Positions 6,634 through 15,321 of a stretch of DNA of 64,000 nt are shown in pieces. Under the pieces are notes generated by a model. That model was not told the DNA's origin and did no database searches. It saw only the letters and a program-made list of their open reading frames with translations. Each line of letters opens with the position of its first letter. The first letter of the stretch is position 1. The DNA is from Rhodobacterales bacterium LSUCC0031 (GTDB lineage Bacteria > Pseudomonadota > Alphaproteobacteria > Rhodobacterales > Rhodobacteraceae): NCBI GenBank assembly GCA_015689735.1, contig WVSP01000002.1, positions 1 through 64,000 on the forward strand, written 5' to 3'. Position numbers and translations under genes: made by a program.

Positions 6634-8454
6634 ATGACGTCACAATCCACCACCAGCCCGAAAGCCGCAGCGCCCGTTGGGGCCAGCGAAGAACGGGCCA
6701 AATCCCGCCACATCGGCAGCTTGCGCGCGCTTTTACCCTTCATGGCGCCCTATCGCGCGATGATCATGGCCGCGATGGCCGCGCTGATCGTGACGGCGAT
6801 GGTGTCGCTTACGCTTCCCCTTGCGGTCAGGCGCGTCGTCGATGGGTTCGAATCCGAAGCCGCGGCGCTGCTCGACAAGTATTTCCTTGCGGCCCTTGGC
6901 ATCGCCACACTGCTCGCGCTGGGAACTGGCCTGCGCTACTATCTTGTGACGCGGCTGGGCGAACGTGTCGTGGCCGATATCCGCAAGGCCGTGTTCGACC
7001 GCATGATCGCGATGAGCCCGGCCTTCTATGAAAAGATCATGACCGGCGAGGTCTTGAGCCGGATCACGACCGATACCACGCTCTTGCTCTCGGTCATCTC
7101 CTCCTCGGTGTCGGTGGCGTTGCGCAACCTTCTGATCCTGATCGGTGGCTTGGCGCTGATGATGGTGACATCGCCCAAGCTGACGGGGGCGGTTTTGCTG
7201 ATCGTGCCATTGATCATCGTGCCGATCGTGGTTTTGGGCCGCCGCCTGCGTAACCTCAGCCGCGAAAATCAGGATTGGATCGCCGAAAGCTCGGGCAACG
7301 CGTCCGAGGCGCTGTTGTCGGTGCAGACGGTGCAGGCCTTTACCCATGAGCGCGCATCGGCCGGCACCTTCGACGCGGTGACCGAGAAAAGTTTTGACAG
7401 CGCCAAGAAACGCATCGCCACCCGCGCGGTGATGACGGTGATCGTGATTGCGTTGGTTTTCGCGGGCATTGTCGGCGTCTTGTGGACAGGCGCGCGCGAT
7501 GTCCGCGCCGATGCGATGAGCGTGGGGGAGCTGATCCAATTCCTGATCTATGCCATCATGGTCGCGGGTTCCGTCGGCGCGCTGTCGGAAATCTGGGGCG
7601 AGTTGCAGCGCGCCTCGGGCGCGACCGAGCGGCTGGTGGAACTGCTGCGCACCGATGATAGCGTCGCCGACCCCGCCCAGCCCATCGCCTTGCCCCAGGG
7701 CGGGCGCGGTGCCATCGCCTTTGAGGATGTGCGCTTTTCCTACCCCACCCGGCCCGAGACTTCGGCGCTTGACGGGGTCGGTTTCACCATCCGGCCCGGC
7801 GAGACCGTGGCGTTGGTTGGGCCTTCGGGCGCTGGCAAATCGACGATTTTCCAGCTGCTTTTGCGCTTTTACGATCCGATTTCTGGGCGCATCACGCTCG
7901 ATGGGGCCGATCTGCGCGACATGACGCGCGCCAATTTCCGCGCGGCGATGGCCTTGGTGCCACAAGACCCTGTGATCTTTGCGGCCTCGGCGCGTGAAAA
8001 CATCCGCTTCGGCCGCCCCGATGCCTCTGATGCCGAGGTGGAAGAGGCCGCAAAAGCCGCCGCCGCGCACGATTTCCTGACTGCCTTGCCGCAGGGCTAT
8101 GACACCTATGTGGGCGAGCGTGGCCTGATGCTGTCGGGTGGGCAGAAGCAGCGCATCGCCATCGCCCGCGCCATCTTGCGCGACGCGCCCATTCTTTTGT
8201 TGGATGAGGCGACAAGCGCGCTGGATGCGGAATCTGAGCGCGCGGTGCAGGACGCGGTCACACGCCTTTCGGCGGGGCGGACGACACTGATCGTGGCGCA
8301 TCGCTTGGCCACCGTGAAACAGGCCGACCGCATCCTTGTGTTCGAGGCGGGCAAGATCGTCGCCGAAGGCACGCATGACGCGCTTGTAGCCCAAGGCGGG
8401 CTTTACGCGCGTCTGGCGCGGCTGCAATTCACTGAAGGTTTGGCCGCCGAATAA
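6634..8454 (+). CDS. MsbA-like ABC exporter (fused permease/ATPase)
   Basis: A 606-residue half-transporter that works as a homodimer in the inner membrane. The transmembrane domain spans about 35-325; the ATPase follows from about 355 with Walker A GPSGAGKST, Q loop PQDPVIFAAS, signature LSGGQKQRIAIARAIL, Walker B ILLLDEATSALD and switch His in VAHRLATV. Its layout matches the lipid/drug exporter group (MsbA, BmrA, LmrA). The stop codon lies 25 bases before the DNA glycosylase gene, so the two are probably co-transcribed. The substrate cannot be read from the sequence; lipid A, a lipid or a toxic compound are all possible. Confidence 0.85.
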   Translation: MTSQSTTSPKAAAPVGASEERAKSRHIGSLRALLPFMAPYRAMIMAAMAALIVTAMVSLTLPLAVRRVVDGFESEAAALLDKYFLAALGIATLLALGTGLRYYLVTRLGERVVADIRKAVFDRMIAMSPAFYEKIMTGEVLSRITTDTTLLLSVISSSVSVALRNLLILIGGLALMMVTSPKLTGAVLLIVPLIIVPIVVLGRRLRNLSRENQDWIAESSGNASEALLSVQTVQAFTHERASAGTFDAVTEKSFDSAKKRIATRAVMTVIVIALVFAGIVGVLWTGARDVRADAMSVGELIQFLIYAIMVAGSVGALSEIWGELQRASGATERLVELLRTDDSVADPAQPIALPQGGRGAIAFEDVRFSYPTRPETSALDGVGFTIRPGETVALVGPSGAGKSTIFQLLLRFYDPISGRITLDGADLRDMTRANFRAAMALVPQDPVIFAASARENIRFGRPDASDAEVEEAAKAAAAHDFLTALPQGYDTYVGERGLMLSGGQKQRIAIARAILRDAPILLLDEATSALDAESERAVQDAVTRLSAGRTTLIVAHRLATVKQADRILVFEAGKIVAEGTHDALVAQGGLYARLARLQFTEGLAAE

Positions 8455-8479
8455 GGCGGGTAGGGGCAGGGCGTGTGAG

Positions 8480-9682
8480 ATGAACCTGCCTGTGATCGAC
8501 AACCAGAGCGCGCGGCGGCTGTTTCTCGATGCCCATGCGCTGATGGAGCGGCCAACGGGGCTGGGGAAGGGCGCGGACCTGGCCGATCTGATCGGGCGCT
8601 TGGGCTTTGTGCAGGTCGATAGCGTCAACACGATGGCGCGCGCCCACGACTTGATCTTGTGGTCGCGCCAGAACGCCTATCGCCCCGAAGCGCTGCGCAT
8701 GCTCAACGACCGCGACCGCGCCACCTTCGAGCATTGGACCCATGATGCCGCCGTGATCCCGGCGGCTTTCTTTCCCTATTGGCGGTTGCGTTTTGCCCGC
8801 GACCGAGCGCGCCTGCGGGAGAGGTGGAAGGATTGGCATGGATCCGCTTTCCATGCCGAGATCGACACGGTCTTGCGCCACGTCAGCGACCATGGCGCGG
8901 TTCATTCCGCCGAGATTGGAGAAAAGCGCGCCGAGAAATCGACTGGCTGGTGGGATTGGCACCCCTCCAAGATCGCGCTGGAATACCTCTGGCGCACGGG
9001 AGACTTGGCGATCACGCGGCGCGAGGGGTTCCGCAAATTCTACGATCTGACCGCGCGCGTGATCCCGCCTGCGCATCTGAACGCCCATATCCCCGAGAAT
9101 GGCGTGATCGACTGGGCCTGCCGCAGCGCGCTTGACCGCTTGGGCTTTGCCACGCCTGGGGAACTCGCGGCTTTCTGGGCGCTGATCACGCCGCTTGAGG
9201 CCAAGGCTTGGGCTGAGGCAGCGCGCGCGCGCGGTGAACTTGCCGAGGCGATGATCGTGGATGCGACAGGCGCGCAGCGGCGCGTCGTGATCTGGCCCGA
9301 CACCTTGGCGGGCCTCCTGCATGATTTGCCAAATCCTGTACCGCGCATGCGGGTGCTGTCGCCCTTCGACCCCGCCCTACGCGACCGCAAACGCGCCGAG
9401 CGGCTGTTTGGGTTTTCCTATCGGATCGAGATATTCGTGCCGGAGGCGCAGCGCCGCTATGGCTATTATGTCTTTCCGCTGATGGAGGGCGACCGCATGG
9501 TGGGCCGTATCGACATGCGCGCTGAACGCGAGACTGGGCGCTTGCATGTCCGCGCGCTGTGGCCCGAGGCAGGGATCGATTGGGGCCAAGGACGGCAAGG
9601 CAGGCTTGAGGCAGAGTTGCACAGGCTTTTGCCATTGGCCGGGTGTGAGAGCGTCATCTTTGCCAATAATTTCCTACAATAA
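8480..9682 (+). CDS. YcaQ/AlkX-type winged-helix DNA glycosylase
   Basis: A 400-residue HTH_42 (DUF1006) family protein. Members fold as three winged helices and remove alkylated or crosslinked bases; E. coli YcaQ (AlkX) unhooks interstrand crosslinks. The catalytic Q-hydrophobic-D motif is present as Q45-V46-D47 in GFVQVDSVNTM, followed by the family stretch RAHDLILWSR. The conserved FEHWTHDAAVIP segment and the C-terminal PFDPALRDRKRAERLFGFSYRIE...RYGYYVFPLMEG segment are also typical. The QxD form places it with AlkX rather than with AlkZ (QxQ). It follows the ABC exporter after 25 bases, a pairing that could serve tolerance to DNA-crosslinking compounds (inference). Confidence 0.85.
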   Translation: MNLPVIDNQSARRLFLDAHALMERPTGLGKGADLADLIGRLGFVQVDSVNTMARAHDLILWSRQNAYRPEALRMLNDRDRATFEHWTHDAAVIPAAFFPYWRLRFARDRARLRERWKDWHGSAFHAEIDTVLRHVSDHGAVHSAEIGEKRAEKSTGWWDWHPSKIALEYLWRTGDLAITRREGFRKFYDLTARVIPPAHLNAHIPENGVIDWACRSALDRLGFATPGELAAFWALITPLEAKAWAEAARARGELAEAMIVDATGAQRRVVIWPDTLAGLLHDLPNPVPRMRVLSPFDPALRDRKRAERLFGFSYRIEIFVPEAQRRYGYYVFPLMEGDRMVGRIDMRAERETGRLHVRALWPEAGIDWGQGRQGRLEAELHRLLPLAGCESVIFANNFLQ

Positions 9683-9744
9683 TATTTTATAATCAGAGCT
9701 TTGGTAGTATTTTTTAATGTAAAACCTTAATCTGCGTATCTGTG

Positions 9745-10548
9745 TTAGGTCATGCGTCGCGCAAGATCGGTCAGCGCTGAAAAAGCAAAAGCCACCGCTG
9801 CCACGCATACGATCGAAGGACCAGCTGGTGTATCGAGGTGATAGGCCAAGATCATGCCCAGCACCGCTGACCCTGCGCCGATACTCGCCGCGATCAGCGC
9901 CATCGCTTCGGGTGTGCGGGCAAAGCTGCGTGCGGCTGCGGCCGGAATGATCAGCAGCGCTGCGATCAACAACACCCCCACCACCTTGATCGCGACGGCC
10001 ACGACCACGGCAAGCGCCAAGGTCAGGATCATCTGCTCGCGGCGGGGTGCGATACCTGCCGCCGTTGCCAGATCAGCCGAGAGTGTTGCTGTCAACAGCG
10101 CCGACCAGCGCGCCCAGATCAGCGCGATGACCAACACCGCCCCGGCCCAGATGACCGCAAGATCGGCGCGCCCCACCGCCAAGATATCACCAAACAGATA
10201 GGCCGACAGATCTAGCCGTACGCCCTGCAAGAGCGAGACCGCGACCAGACCCGCGGCCAAGGCCGAATGTGACAAGACCCCCAAAAGCGTGTCCATCGCG
10301 CGCCCCCGTCCCGCCAGGGCCGAGACCGACAGCGCCATGGCCAAGGCCATGACGAGCGTCCCGATCATGATGGACAGGTTAAAGGCCAAGGCCAATGCGA
10401 CGCCCAGGATCGCGGCATGTGCGGTGGCATCACCGAAATAGGCCATGCGCCGCCAGACGATGAAACACCCCAAGGGGGCGGCCGCTAGCGCCACGCCGAT
10501 CCCCGCCAGCGTCGCGCGGATCAAGAAATCATCCAAGAGTGCGCTCAT
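9745..10548 (-). CDS. znuB: Zinc ABC transporter permease ZnuB
   Basis: A 267-residue ABC-3 family membrane subunit with about eight hydrophobic segments, starting with FLIRATLAGIGVALAAAPLGCFIVWRRMAYFGDATAHAAILG, the family's N-terminal signature. It forms the channel for zinc passed on by ZnuA, with ZnuC as ATPase. The start codon overlaps the znuC stop (ATGA), so it is the last gene of a zur-znuC-znuB operon. The neighbouring Zur regulator and the His-rich binding protein point to zinc rather than manganese or iron. Confidence 0.93.
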   Translation of the reverse strand: MSALLDDFLIRATLAGIGVALAAAPLGCFIVWRRMAYFGDATAHAAILGVALALAFNLSIMIGTLVMALAMALSVSALAGRGRAMDTLLGVLSHSALAAGLVAVSLLQGVRLDLSAYLFGDILAVGRADLAVIWAGAVLVIALIWARWSALLTATLSADLATAAGIAPRREQMILTLALAVVVAVAIKVVGVLLIAALLIIPAAAARSFARTPEAMALIAASIGAGSAVLGMILAYHLDTPAGPSIVCVAAVAFAFSALTDLARRMT

Positions 10549-11300
10549 GGTGCCGCCTCGTGGTGGTGAACATGCGGATGGTCATGATCGTGATCATGTC
10601 CATGGGCATGTTCGTGCCGGTAAAGCGCCAGCGCCCCTTGCGTGCCGGTGCCGAAAAGCGCGCGATATTCGGGGGCCGAGGCCACCTGTTCGGGATGCCC
10701 CGCGCAGCAGACATGCCCGTTGAGGCAGATCACCCGGTCGGAGGCCGCCATCACCACATGCAATTCATGGCTGACCATGACAACGGCACACCCAAGCTCG
10801 GCCCGCACCTCGGCAATGCGGCGGTAAAACGCTGCCGATCCGGGTTGGTCCAAGCCTTGGGTCGGTTCGTCGAGGATCAACAGATCGGGCTTGGATAGGA
10901 TCGCCCGCGCGAGAAGCACACGCTGGAATTGCCCACCCGAGAGATCGGCCATCTGCCGTGCGCCCAAGCTGCCGGCACCCGCCCTTATCAGTGCTTCGGT
11001 CGCGACCGCTTCGGGGATGCGCGTGGGCAGGTCGAGAAAGCGCCGCACCGTGAGTGGCAATGTCGGGTCGATATGCAGCTTTTGCGGCACATAACCAATG
11101 CGCAGTCCCGGCTTGCGCCAGACAACACCCGAAAACGGCCGCTCTGCCCCGATCAAAAGCCGCAACAAGGTTGATTTGCCCGACCCGTTCGGGCCAACAA
11201 TCGTCACGATCTCACCCGGTGAGATGTCGAAATCCACTCCTTGCAACACGCTTTGGCCACCAAAGCGCATATCGACCTTGTCCAATCTGGCAAGATTCAT
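10545..11300 (-). CDS. znuC: Zinc ABC transporter ATP-binding protein ZnuC
   Basis: A 251-residue ABC ATPase with Walker A GPNGSGKST near residue 37, signature LSGGQFQRVLLARAIL, Walker B LLILDEPTQGLD and switch MVSHELHVV. The C-terminus is His-rich (HEHAHGHDHDHDHPHVHHHE), which is seen in ZnuC proteins and fits zinc handling. ATG at 11300 is chosen because it overlaps the zur stop (ATGA); znuC in turn overlaps znuB by 4 bases. It powers zinc import across the inner membrane. Confidence 0.93.
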   Translation of the reverse strand: MNLARLDKVDMRFGGQSVLQGVDFDISPGEIVTIVGPNGSGKSTLLRLLIGAERPFSGVVWRKPGLRIGYVPQKLHIDPTLPLTVRRFLDLPTRIPEAVATEALIRAGAGSLGARQMADLSGGQFQRVLLARAILSKPDLLILDEPTQGLDQPGSAAFYRRIAEVRAELGCAVVMVSHELHVVMAASDRVICLNGHVCCAGHPEQVASAPEYRALFGTGTQGALALYRHEHAHGHDHDHDHPHVHHHEAAP

Positions 11301-11800
11301 GATGGGTTGGCCTTGCCACAGCTTGGGCAAAGCCCTTCGGCCTCGATCACGCTACGGGTGATGGTAAAGCCGACGGTCTTGGCAGTTTGTGACAAGGCAG
11401 CGCGCGCGGCATCCGGCACGGCCTCGGCCACGCTGCCGCAGCCTGTGCAAATCAAGAAAGCCGCATCGTGATCGGCGCCGGGATGGCTACAGGCCGCAAA
11501 GGCGTTCAGCCGCTCGATCCGGTGGGCAAAGCCGTGCTTGGTCAAAAACTCCAAGGCGCGATAGGCGACCGGCGGTTGCGAGCCCAACCCTTCGTCCCGC
11601 AAGACATCGAGGATTTCATAGGCGCCCAAGGCGCGGTGGCGTTCCAGCAAGATCTCCAGCACGCGGCGGCGCACCGGGGTCAGGTGTAATCCATCTTCGG
11701 CACAGCGCATGGCCACCGCCGCGACCGTATCCGCGATGCATGCGCTATGGTCGTGACGGGCAAAGCCGATCGGTTGGGGCAGGGTGGGCGTGGCTGTCAT
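11297..11800 (-). CDS. zur: Zinc uptake regulator Zur (Fur family)
   Basis: A 167-residue Fur-type repressor. The N-terminal winged helix (LTPVRRRVLEILLERHRALGAYEILDVLRDEG) is followed by a dimerisation half with the His-rich metal site (CSHPGADHDAAFLICTGCGSV) and a second Cys pair (CPSC), together the structural zinc site. With zinc bound it represses zinc uptake genes. It heads the zur-znuC-znuB operon and is divergent from znuA; two candidate Zur boxes lie in the 74 bases between, so it probably represses itself as well. Confidence 0.93.
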   Translation of the reverse strand: MTATPTLPQPIGFARHDHSACIADTVAAVAMRCAEDGLHLTPVRRRVLEILLERHRALGAYEILDVLRDEGLGSQPPVAYRALEFLTKHGFAHRIERLNAFAACSHPGADHDAAFLICTGCGSVAEAVPDAARAALSQTAKTVGFTITRSVIEAEGLCPSCGKANPS

Positions 11801-11811
11801 GGGCTATTGAT

Positions 11812-11823
11812 ATGTTATTGCAT
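11812..11823. promoter_or_regulatory. Candidate Zur box 1
   Basis: ATGTTATTGCAT matches the 12-base palindrome ATGTTATAACAT at 10 of 12 positions. It lies 11 bases upstream of the zur start, between zur and znuA. Confidence 0.55.
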
Positions 11824-11850
11824 TACGTCTAACAAGTGGCCGAAGTTGTT

Positions 11851-11862
11851 ATGTTATCACAT
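11851..11862. promoter_or_regulatory. Candidate Zur box 2
   Basis: ATGTTATCACAT matches the palindrome ATGTTATAACAT at 11 of 12 positions. It lies 12 bases before the znuA start and 27 bases from box 1, so one or both could serve the divergent promoters. Confidence 0.6.
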
Positions 11863-11874
11863 ATGAGGATTGCG

Positions 11875-12996
11875 ATGCACACGCCCAAGCTGGTTTGTCT
11901 GACTGCTTTGCCCTTGCTTTTTGGCGCAGCTGCGCATGCCGAGGTGCCTCGGGTGGCGGTTGATACCGCGCCGGTCCATGCCTTGGTCGCCCAAGTGATG
12001 GACGGGGTCGGGGCGCCGATACTGGTGGTGCCGCCCGGTGCTTCGCCGCATGGCTACGCGCTGCGCCCGTCTGAGGCGGCGGCGCTGCAAGGGGCCGATC
12101 TGGTGGTCTGGGTCGGGCCAGAGCTGACACCCTGGCTGGCCGATCCGCTGGCGACACTTGCCCCCGATGCGGCGCGGCTGGCCCTGCTTGGCGTCGAAAA
12201 TGTGCGTTTGCTGGACTATCGCGACGGTGTTCGCTTTGCCGATCATGATCACGGCGACCATGCAGAACAGGGCGAGACACACGCTCATGACGATCATGCC
12301 GAGGATGACCACAAGCATGGCGCGCATGATCATCATGATGACCATAAAAATGACGACCACGACCATCATGATCACGGCCACGGCCATGATGACCATGGGC
12401 ATGAGGAGCACGGCCACGAGGACCATGGCAATGGCCACGGTCACGAAGACCACGATCACGAAGACCACGGGCATGACCATTCCGGCACCGATCCGCATGC
12501 GTGGCTTGACCCGGTCAATGCGGCCCTGTGGCTTGGCGCCATCGCCGATGAATTGTCGCGCCTCGACCCCGACAATGCCGCGCATTACGCGGCGAATGCG
12601 ACACGCGCACAGGCAGGCTTGACCGCGCTGGAGGCCGACATCGCGGCGCGTATGGCGCCGCTGCGGGGCAAATTCATCGTCTTCCACGATGCCTATCACT
12701 ATTTCGAGGCACGCTTCGGCGTCGAGGCGGCAGGCGCAATCAGCCTGTCAGATGCCGCACCGCCCGGCCCTGCGCGCGTCGCCGAGATTCGCGATCTCGT
12801 TGCCGATCAGTCCATCACCTGTGTCTTTGCCGAGCCGCAATTCAACCGTGGTTTGGTTGATGCGGTCTTTGAGGGGACAGGCGTCACCATCGGTGTGATC
12901 GATCCGATCGGTGCCACGTTGAGCCCCGGGGGCGCGCTTTACGGGGCGCTGTTGGAGGGTGTGGCCGCGTCGTTCGAGGCGTGTTTGGGCAATTAA
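11875..12996 (+). CDS. znuA: Zinc-binding periplasmic protein ZnuA with long His-rich loop
   Basis: A 373-residue cluster-9 solute-binding protein. A signal peptide (MHTPKLVCLTALPLLFGAAAHAE) is followed by two alpha/beta lobes; zinc ligands are expected from SPHGYALRPSEAAALQ (first His), TDPHAWLDP and FHDAYHYF. Between the first two lies an unusually long run of His, Asp and Glu (about residues 121-204) made of HDH/HGH repeats, the charged metal-sensing loop of ZnuA, here very large. ATG at 11875 is preferred since GAGGA lies 5 bases upstream; an in-frame ATG at 11863 is possible. Transcribed divergently from zur. Confidence 0.93.
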   Translation: MHTPKLVCLTALPLLFGAAAHAEVPRVAVDTAPVHALVAQVMDGVGAPILVVPPGASPHGYALRPSEAAALQGADLVVWVGPELTPWLADPLATLAPDAARLALLGVENVRLLDYRDGVRFADHDHGDHAEQGETHAHDDHAEDDHKHGAHDHHDDHKNDDHDHHDHGHGHDDHGHEEHGHEDHGNGHGHEDHDHEDHGHDHSGTDPHAWLDPVNAALWLGAIADELSRLDPDNAAHYAANATRAQAGLTALEADIAARMAPLRGKFIVFHDAYHYFEARFGVEAAGAISLSDAAPPGPARVAEIRDLVADQSITCVFAEPQFNRGLVDAVFEGTGVTIGVIDPIGATLSPGGALYGALLEGVAASFEACLGN

Positions 12997-14651
12997 CCAT
13001 CGGCGCTCTGCGCGCGGATGGCTGCAATATGGCTGAGGGTCGCTTGCGCCTTTTCGGTGGCCAAGGCGAGGTTTTCACCCAAGTGGTCGAGCGCAGCGGC
13101 ATCGGATTGGTTGGTTGTGGCTTGCTCGATTGCGCGCAAGGCGGCGCCCAGCTCGTGAAATCCGGCCATCAAGGCCGCACCTGCGGCGCGATGTGCGGTC
13201 TCGGCGCAACGTGATCGGTCTTGTGCGATCTCGTCCAAGGCTTGGGTGGCCAAATTCACCGTATCTTGCAAAAGCGCCATGCCAAGCGTGTCGCCGCACA
13301 TCTCGAGTGTCGCCGATAACAGCGCCAACTCGTCCGCGCTGAGTGCAAAGCTGCCAGGGTCGGGCAAGGGTGGCCCGATCTTGAGGCAGGACTGCAACTC
13401 CACCAAACCGAAAGGCTTCAACAAGACATGCCCAAAAGATCCTGTCGTCATGGCTGCGCCTATGGCATCGATCTGTGCCGTAATCCCGATGATTGCGGCG
13501 TCGGCCGATGGCCCGGCTGATCTGATCCGCGCGGCTGCGTCTTGGCCGCTCATGCCGGGCAGTTGGAAATCCATCAAGATCAGCCCATAGGCGGTCCTTG
13601 CGGTTTGCGCGACCGCGTCTTCGCCAGAAAAGGCAACATCAACGTGAAAGCCAAGCGCAGAGAGCATCTGTGCGACCAAGGTGCAGTTTACCTCGGCATC
13701 ATCGACCACAAGCGCGGTGTTGCGCCTCACCTCAAGCCGGCTTGGTGTATGCGGCAGGGCGGGGACGGGCATGTCGGCGGGGCGGGCATTATCCAAGTAC
13801 TGATCTGTTTGGCGCAGGGCCTCCGCGCAGTTTTGCTGGGCTACTTTCACCAATTGCAGCGCCGATCCAGTGAGCGATTGCCGCCGCAGCAAATCGAGCG
13901 CGGCGCGCAAGCCCTGGAGCGGCGTGCGCATGTCGTGGTTCATGCTTGCCAAGAAACCGCGCTGCGCAGTCACTTGTGCAGGGGTCGCGTGGTCGGCAGC
14001 GTGTTCGCGCCCCAACATCAGGGCAAAGCCAGTTGCCAAGCTTGCCAGCACCAGCATTGTCGCACTCAAGCAGATCATAGCACCATTCATATAGCGCGCT
14101 TGCGCGCGCTGAGCCGTTATTTTTGCTAATAAATCTTGCTGTGCCTCGCGTTTGAGCCGTTCCACTTTCTCGCCGAGTGCGCCGGCCTCTTGATGCAGGA
14201 GGGCCATCATGCGGGTAAATTCGGGTGTTATCTTTGCGGCGCGTATTTTCGCGTCCATGGCAATGCATCCGGCATGGAGCTCGGTCATGAGTGCCGCGAA
14301 TTCAGGTGAAAGACCGTGATGGTCCAATTCCGCGAAGGCCAGTCGCATCCCGGCATCGAAGCGGTCAAAAGCCATTTTCAAATGCGCCATCGCGATGACC
14401 GTGTCGGGGTAGGGCGACGTACGGGTGATCAATTCTGCCATATGCGCAGCGGTTACCAGATCGCGATACTCGGCTGCGAATTGCGTGATTTTCCAAATGT
14501 CCGTGCCTGCATCGTCACGGTGCGAGGTGTAGACCGTTTCCGAAAGTTTGATCGCCGAACACACAAACAAGAGGGCGAGAACAACCAATAGTGCAATGCG
14601 CATGCGGGCGTTCCGCTCCATGTCCCACAATGACAAAAATGGGCGGTTCAT
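12993..14651 (-). CDS. Hybrid histidine-kinase-like protein lacking the ATPase domain (HisKA-REC-Hpt)
   Basis: A 552-residue membrane protein. Transmembrane helices (about 18-36 and 188-212) enclose a helical periplasmic sensor. A HisKA helix pair follows with the H box SMNHDMRTPLQG (H239), then at once a receiver (about 310-420; D360 in LILMDFQLPGMSG, KPFG near 411) and an Hpt-like end (H486 in TAHRAAGAALMAG). No N, G1 or G2 boxes of an HATPase_c domain lie between the HisKA helices (ending near 285) and the receiver, so it cannot bind ATP in the usual way. It may relay phosphate from another kinase or act as a phosphatase. The divergent NarL-type regulator is a likely partner. The start at 14651 is uncertain; 14621 is an alternative. 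Confidence 0.75.
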   Translation of the reverse strand: MNRPFLSLWDMERNARMRIALLVVLALLFVCSAIKLSETVYTSHRDDAGTDIWKITQFAAEYRDLVTAAHMAELITRTSPYPDTVIAMAHLKMAFDRFDAGMRLAFAELDHHGLSPEFAALMTELHAGCIAMDAKIRAAKITPEFTRMMALLHQEAGALGEKVERLKREAQQDLLAKITAQRAQARYMNGAMICLSATMLVLASLATGFALMLGREHAADHATPAQVTAQRGFLASMNHDMRTPLQGLRAALDLLRRQSLTGSALQLVKVAQQNCAEALRQTDQYLDNARPADMPVPALPHTPSRLEVRRNTALVVDDAEVNCTLVAQMLSALGFHVDVAFSGEDAVAQTARTAYGLILMDFQLPGMSGQDAAARIRSAGPSADAAIIGITAQIDAIGAAMTTGSFGHVLLKPFGLVELQSCLKIGPPLPDPGSFALSADELALLSATLEMCGDTLGMALLQDTVNLATQALDEIAQDRSRCAETAHRAAGAALMAGFHELGAALRAIEQATTNQSDAAALDHLGENLALATEKAQATLSHIAAIRAQSADG

Positions 14652-15321
14652 TGGGGGCGCGCTTTGCAGGTTTGATCCGCGTGCATCGCGTGGCGGTGTC
14701 CATAACCCACGCGACACAGGTACGACCGCGGCAGAATTGTCGCCACAGTGTTTGGCAACGCCGGGCGGCACAACGCCAAGCAAATGGCTGAATACGTCGC
14801 CCGCATTTGCCGACCTGAGCGGGTATCAACGGCGTTGGCGGACAAATTCCGCAGGGCTGGTCCGTTCTTTAGTCCCACTCCTCGTCTTGAACATGTGCGC
14901 CCATCGCTGGGCGAACAGGATTGCGTCGTTACCTTGCGCCGCAGCGTCCTTTCCGCCGAAAGGCAAATGTGCGTCAATCGTTCCGGCTTTGTCACTTTTG
15001 TATATGCCAAGCTTGCAACGAAGCGCCTTGCCACGGAACATAGGTCGCACTGCGGCACAAGTCGTTTCATTTGCAAATTTTGAACACACATAAAAGAGCT
15101 AATCGTGCATCACGTCACACTTTTTATGCCATAAATGCTATTCCTTTGAGAAACAAGATTATCAAAAGTTGAATAATTATCTTTCGTGTGAAACTCTTGC
15201 GAAAGCTAATAAAAAGAGACACGAATGTTTTGTGGATCGTAAGGCGACATGCGTCGTAGTCGGTCGAAAGACTGCCCCCGACAAAGGATATGAAATCGTG
15301 GAAAGAAATCGTGCAAGCGAC
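14652..15321. other. Long intergenic region between divergent kinase-like and regulator genes
   Basis: 670 bases without a convincing gene. The right part (about 15080-15240) is markedly AT-rich and probably holds the promoter of the response regulator. Short open frames here show no family features. Confidence 0.5.

Noticed and set aside
2066-8454. MsbA-like exporter as part of the double-glycine peptide system
   Set aside because: It is on the opposite strand, has ordinary chromosomal base composition, lacks a C39 domain and pairs with the glycosylase gene instead.
6733-8631. Long open frame opposite the MsbA-like exporter
   Set aside because: It is antisense to a clear ABC transporter gene and reads as low-complexity His/Arg/Gly/Asp-rich sequence, a GC-driven shadow.
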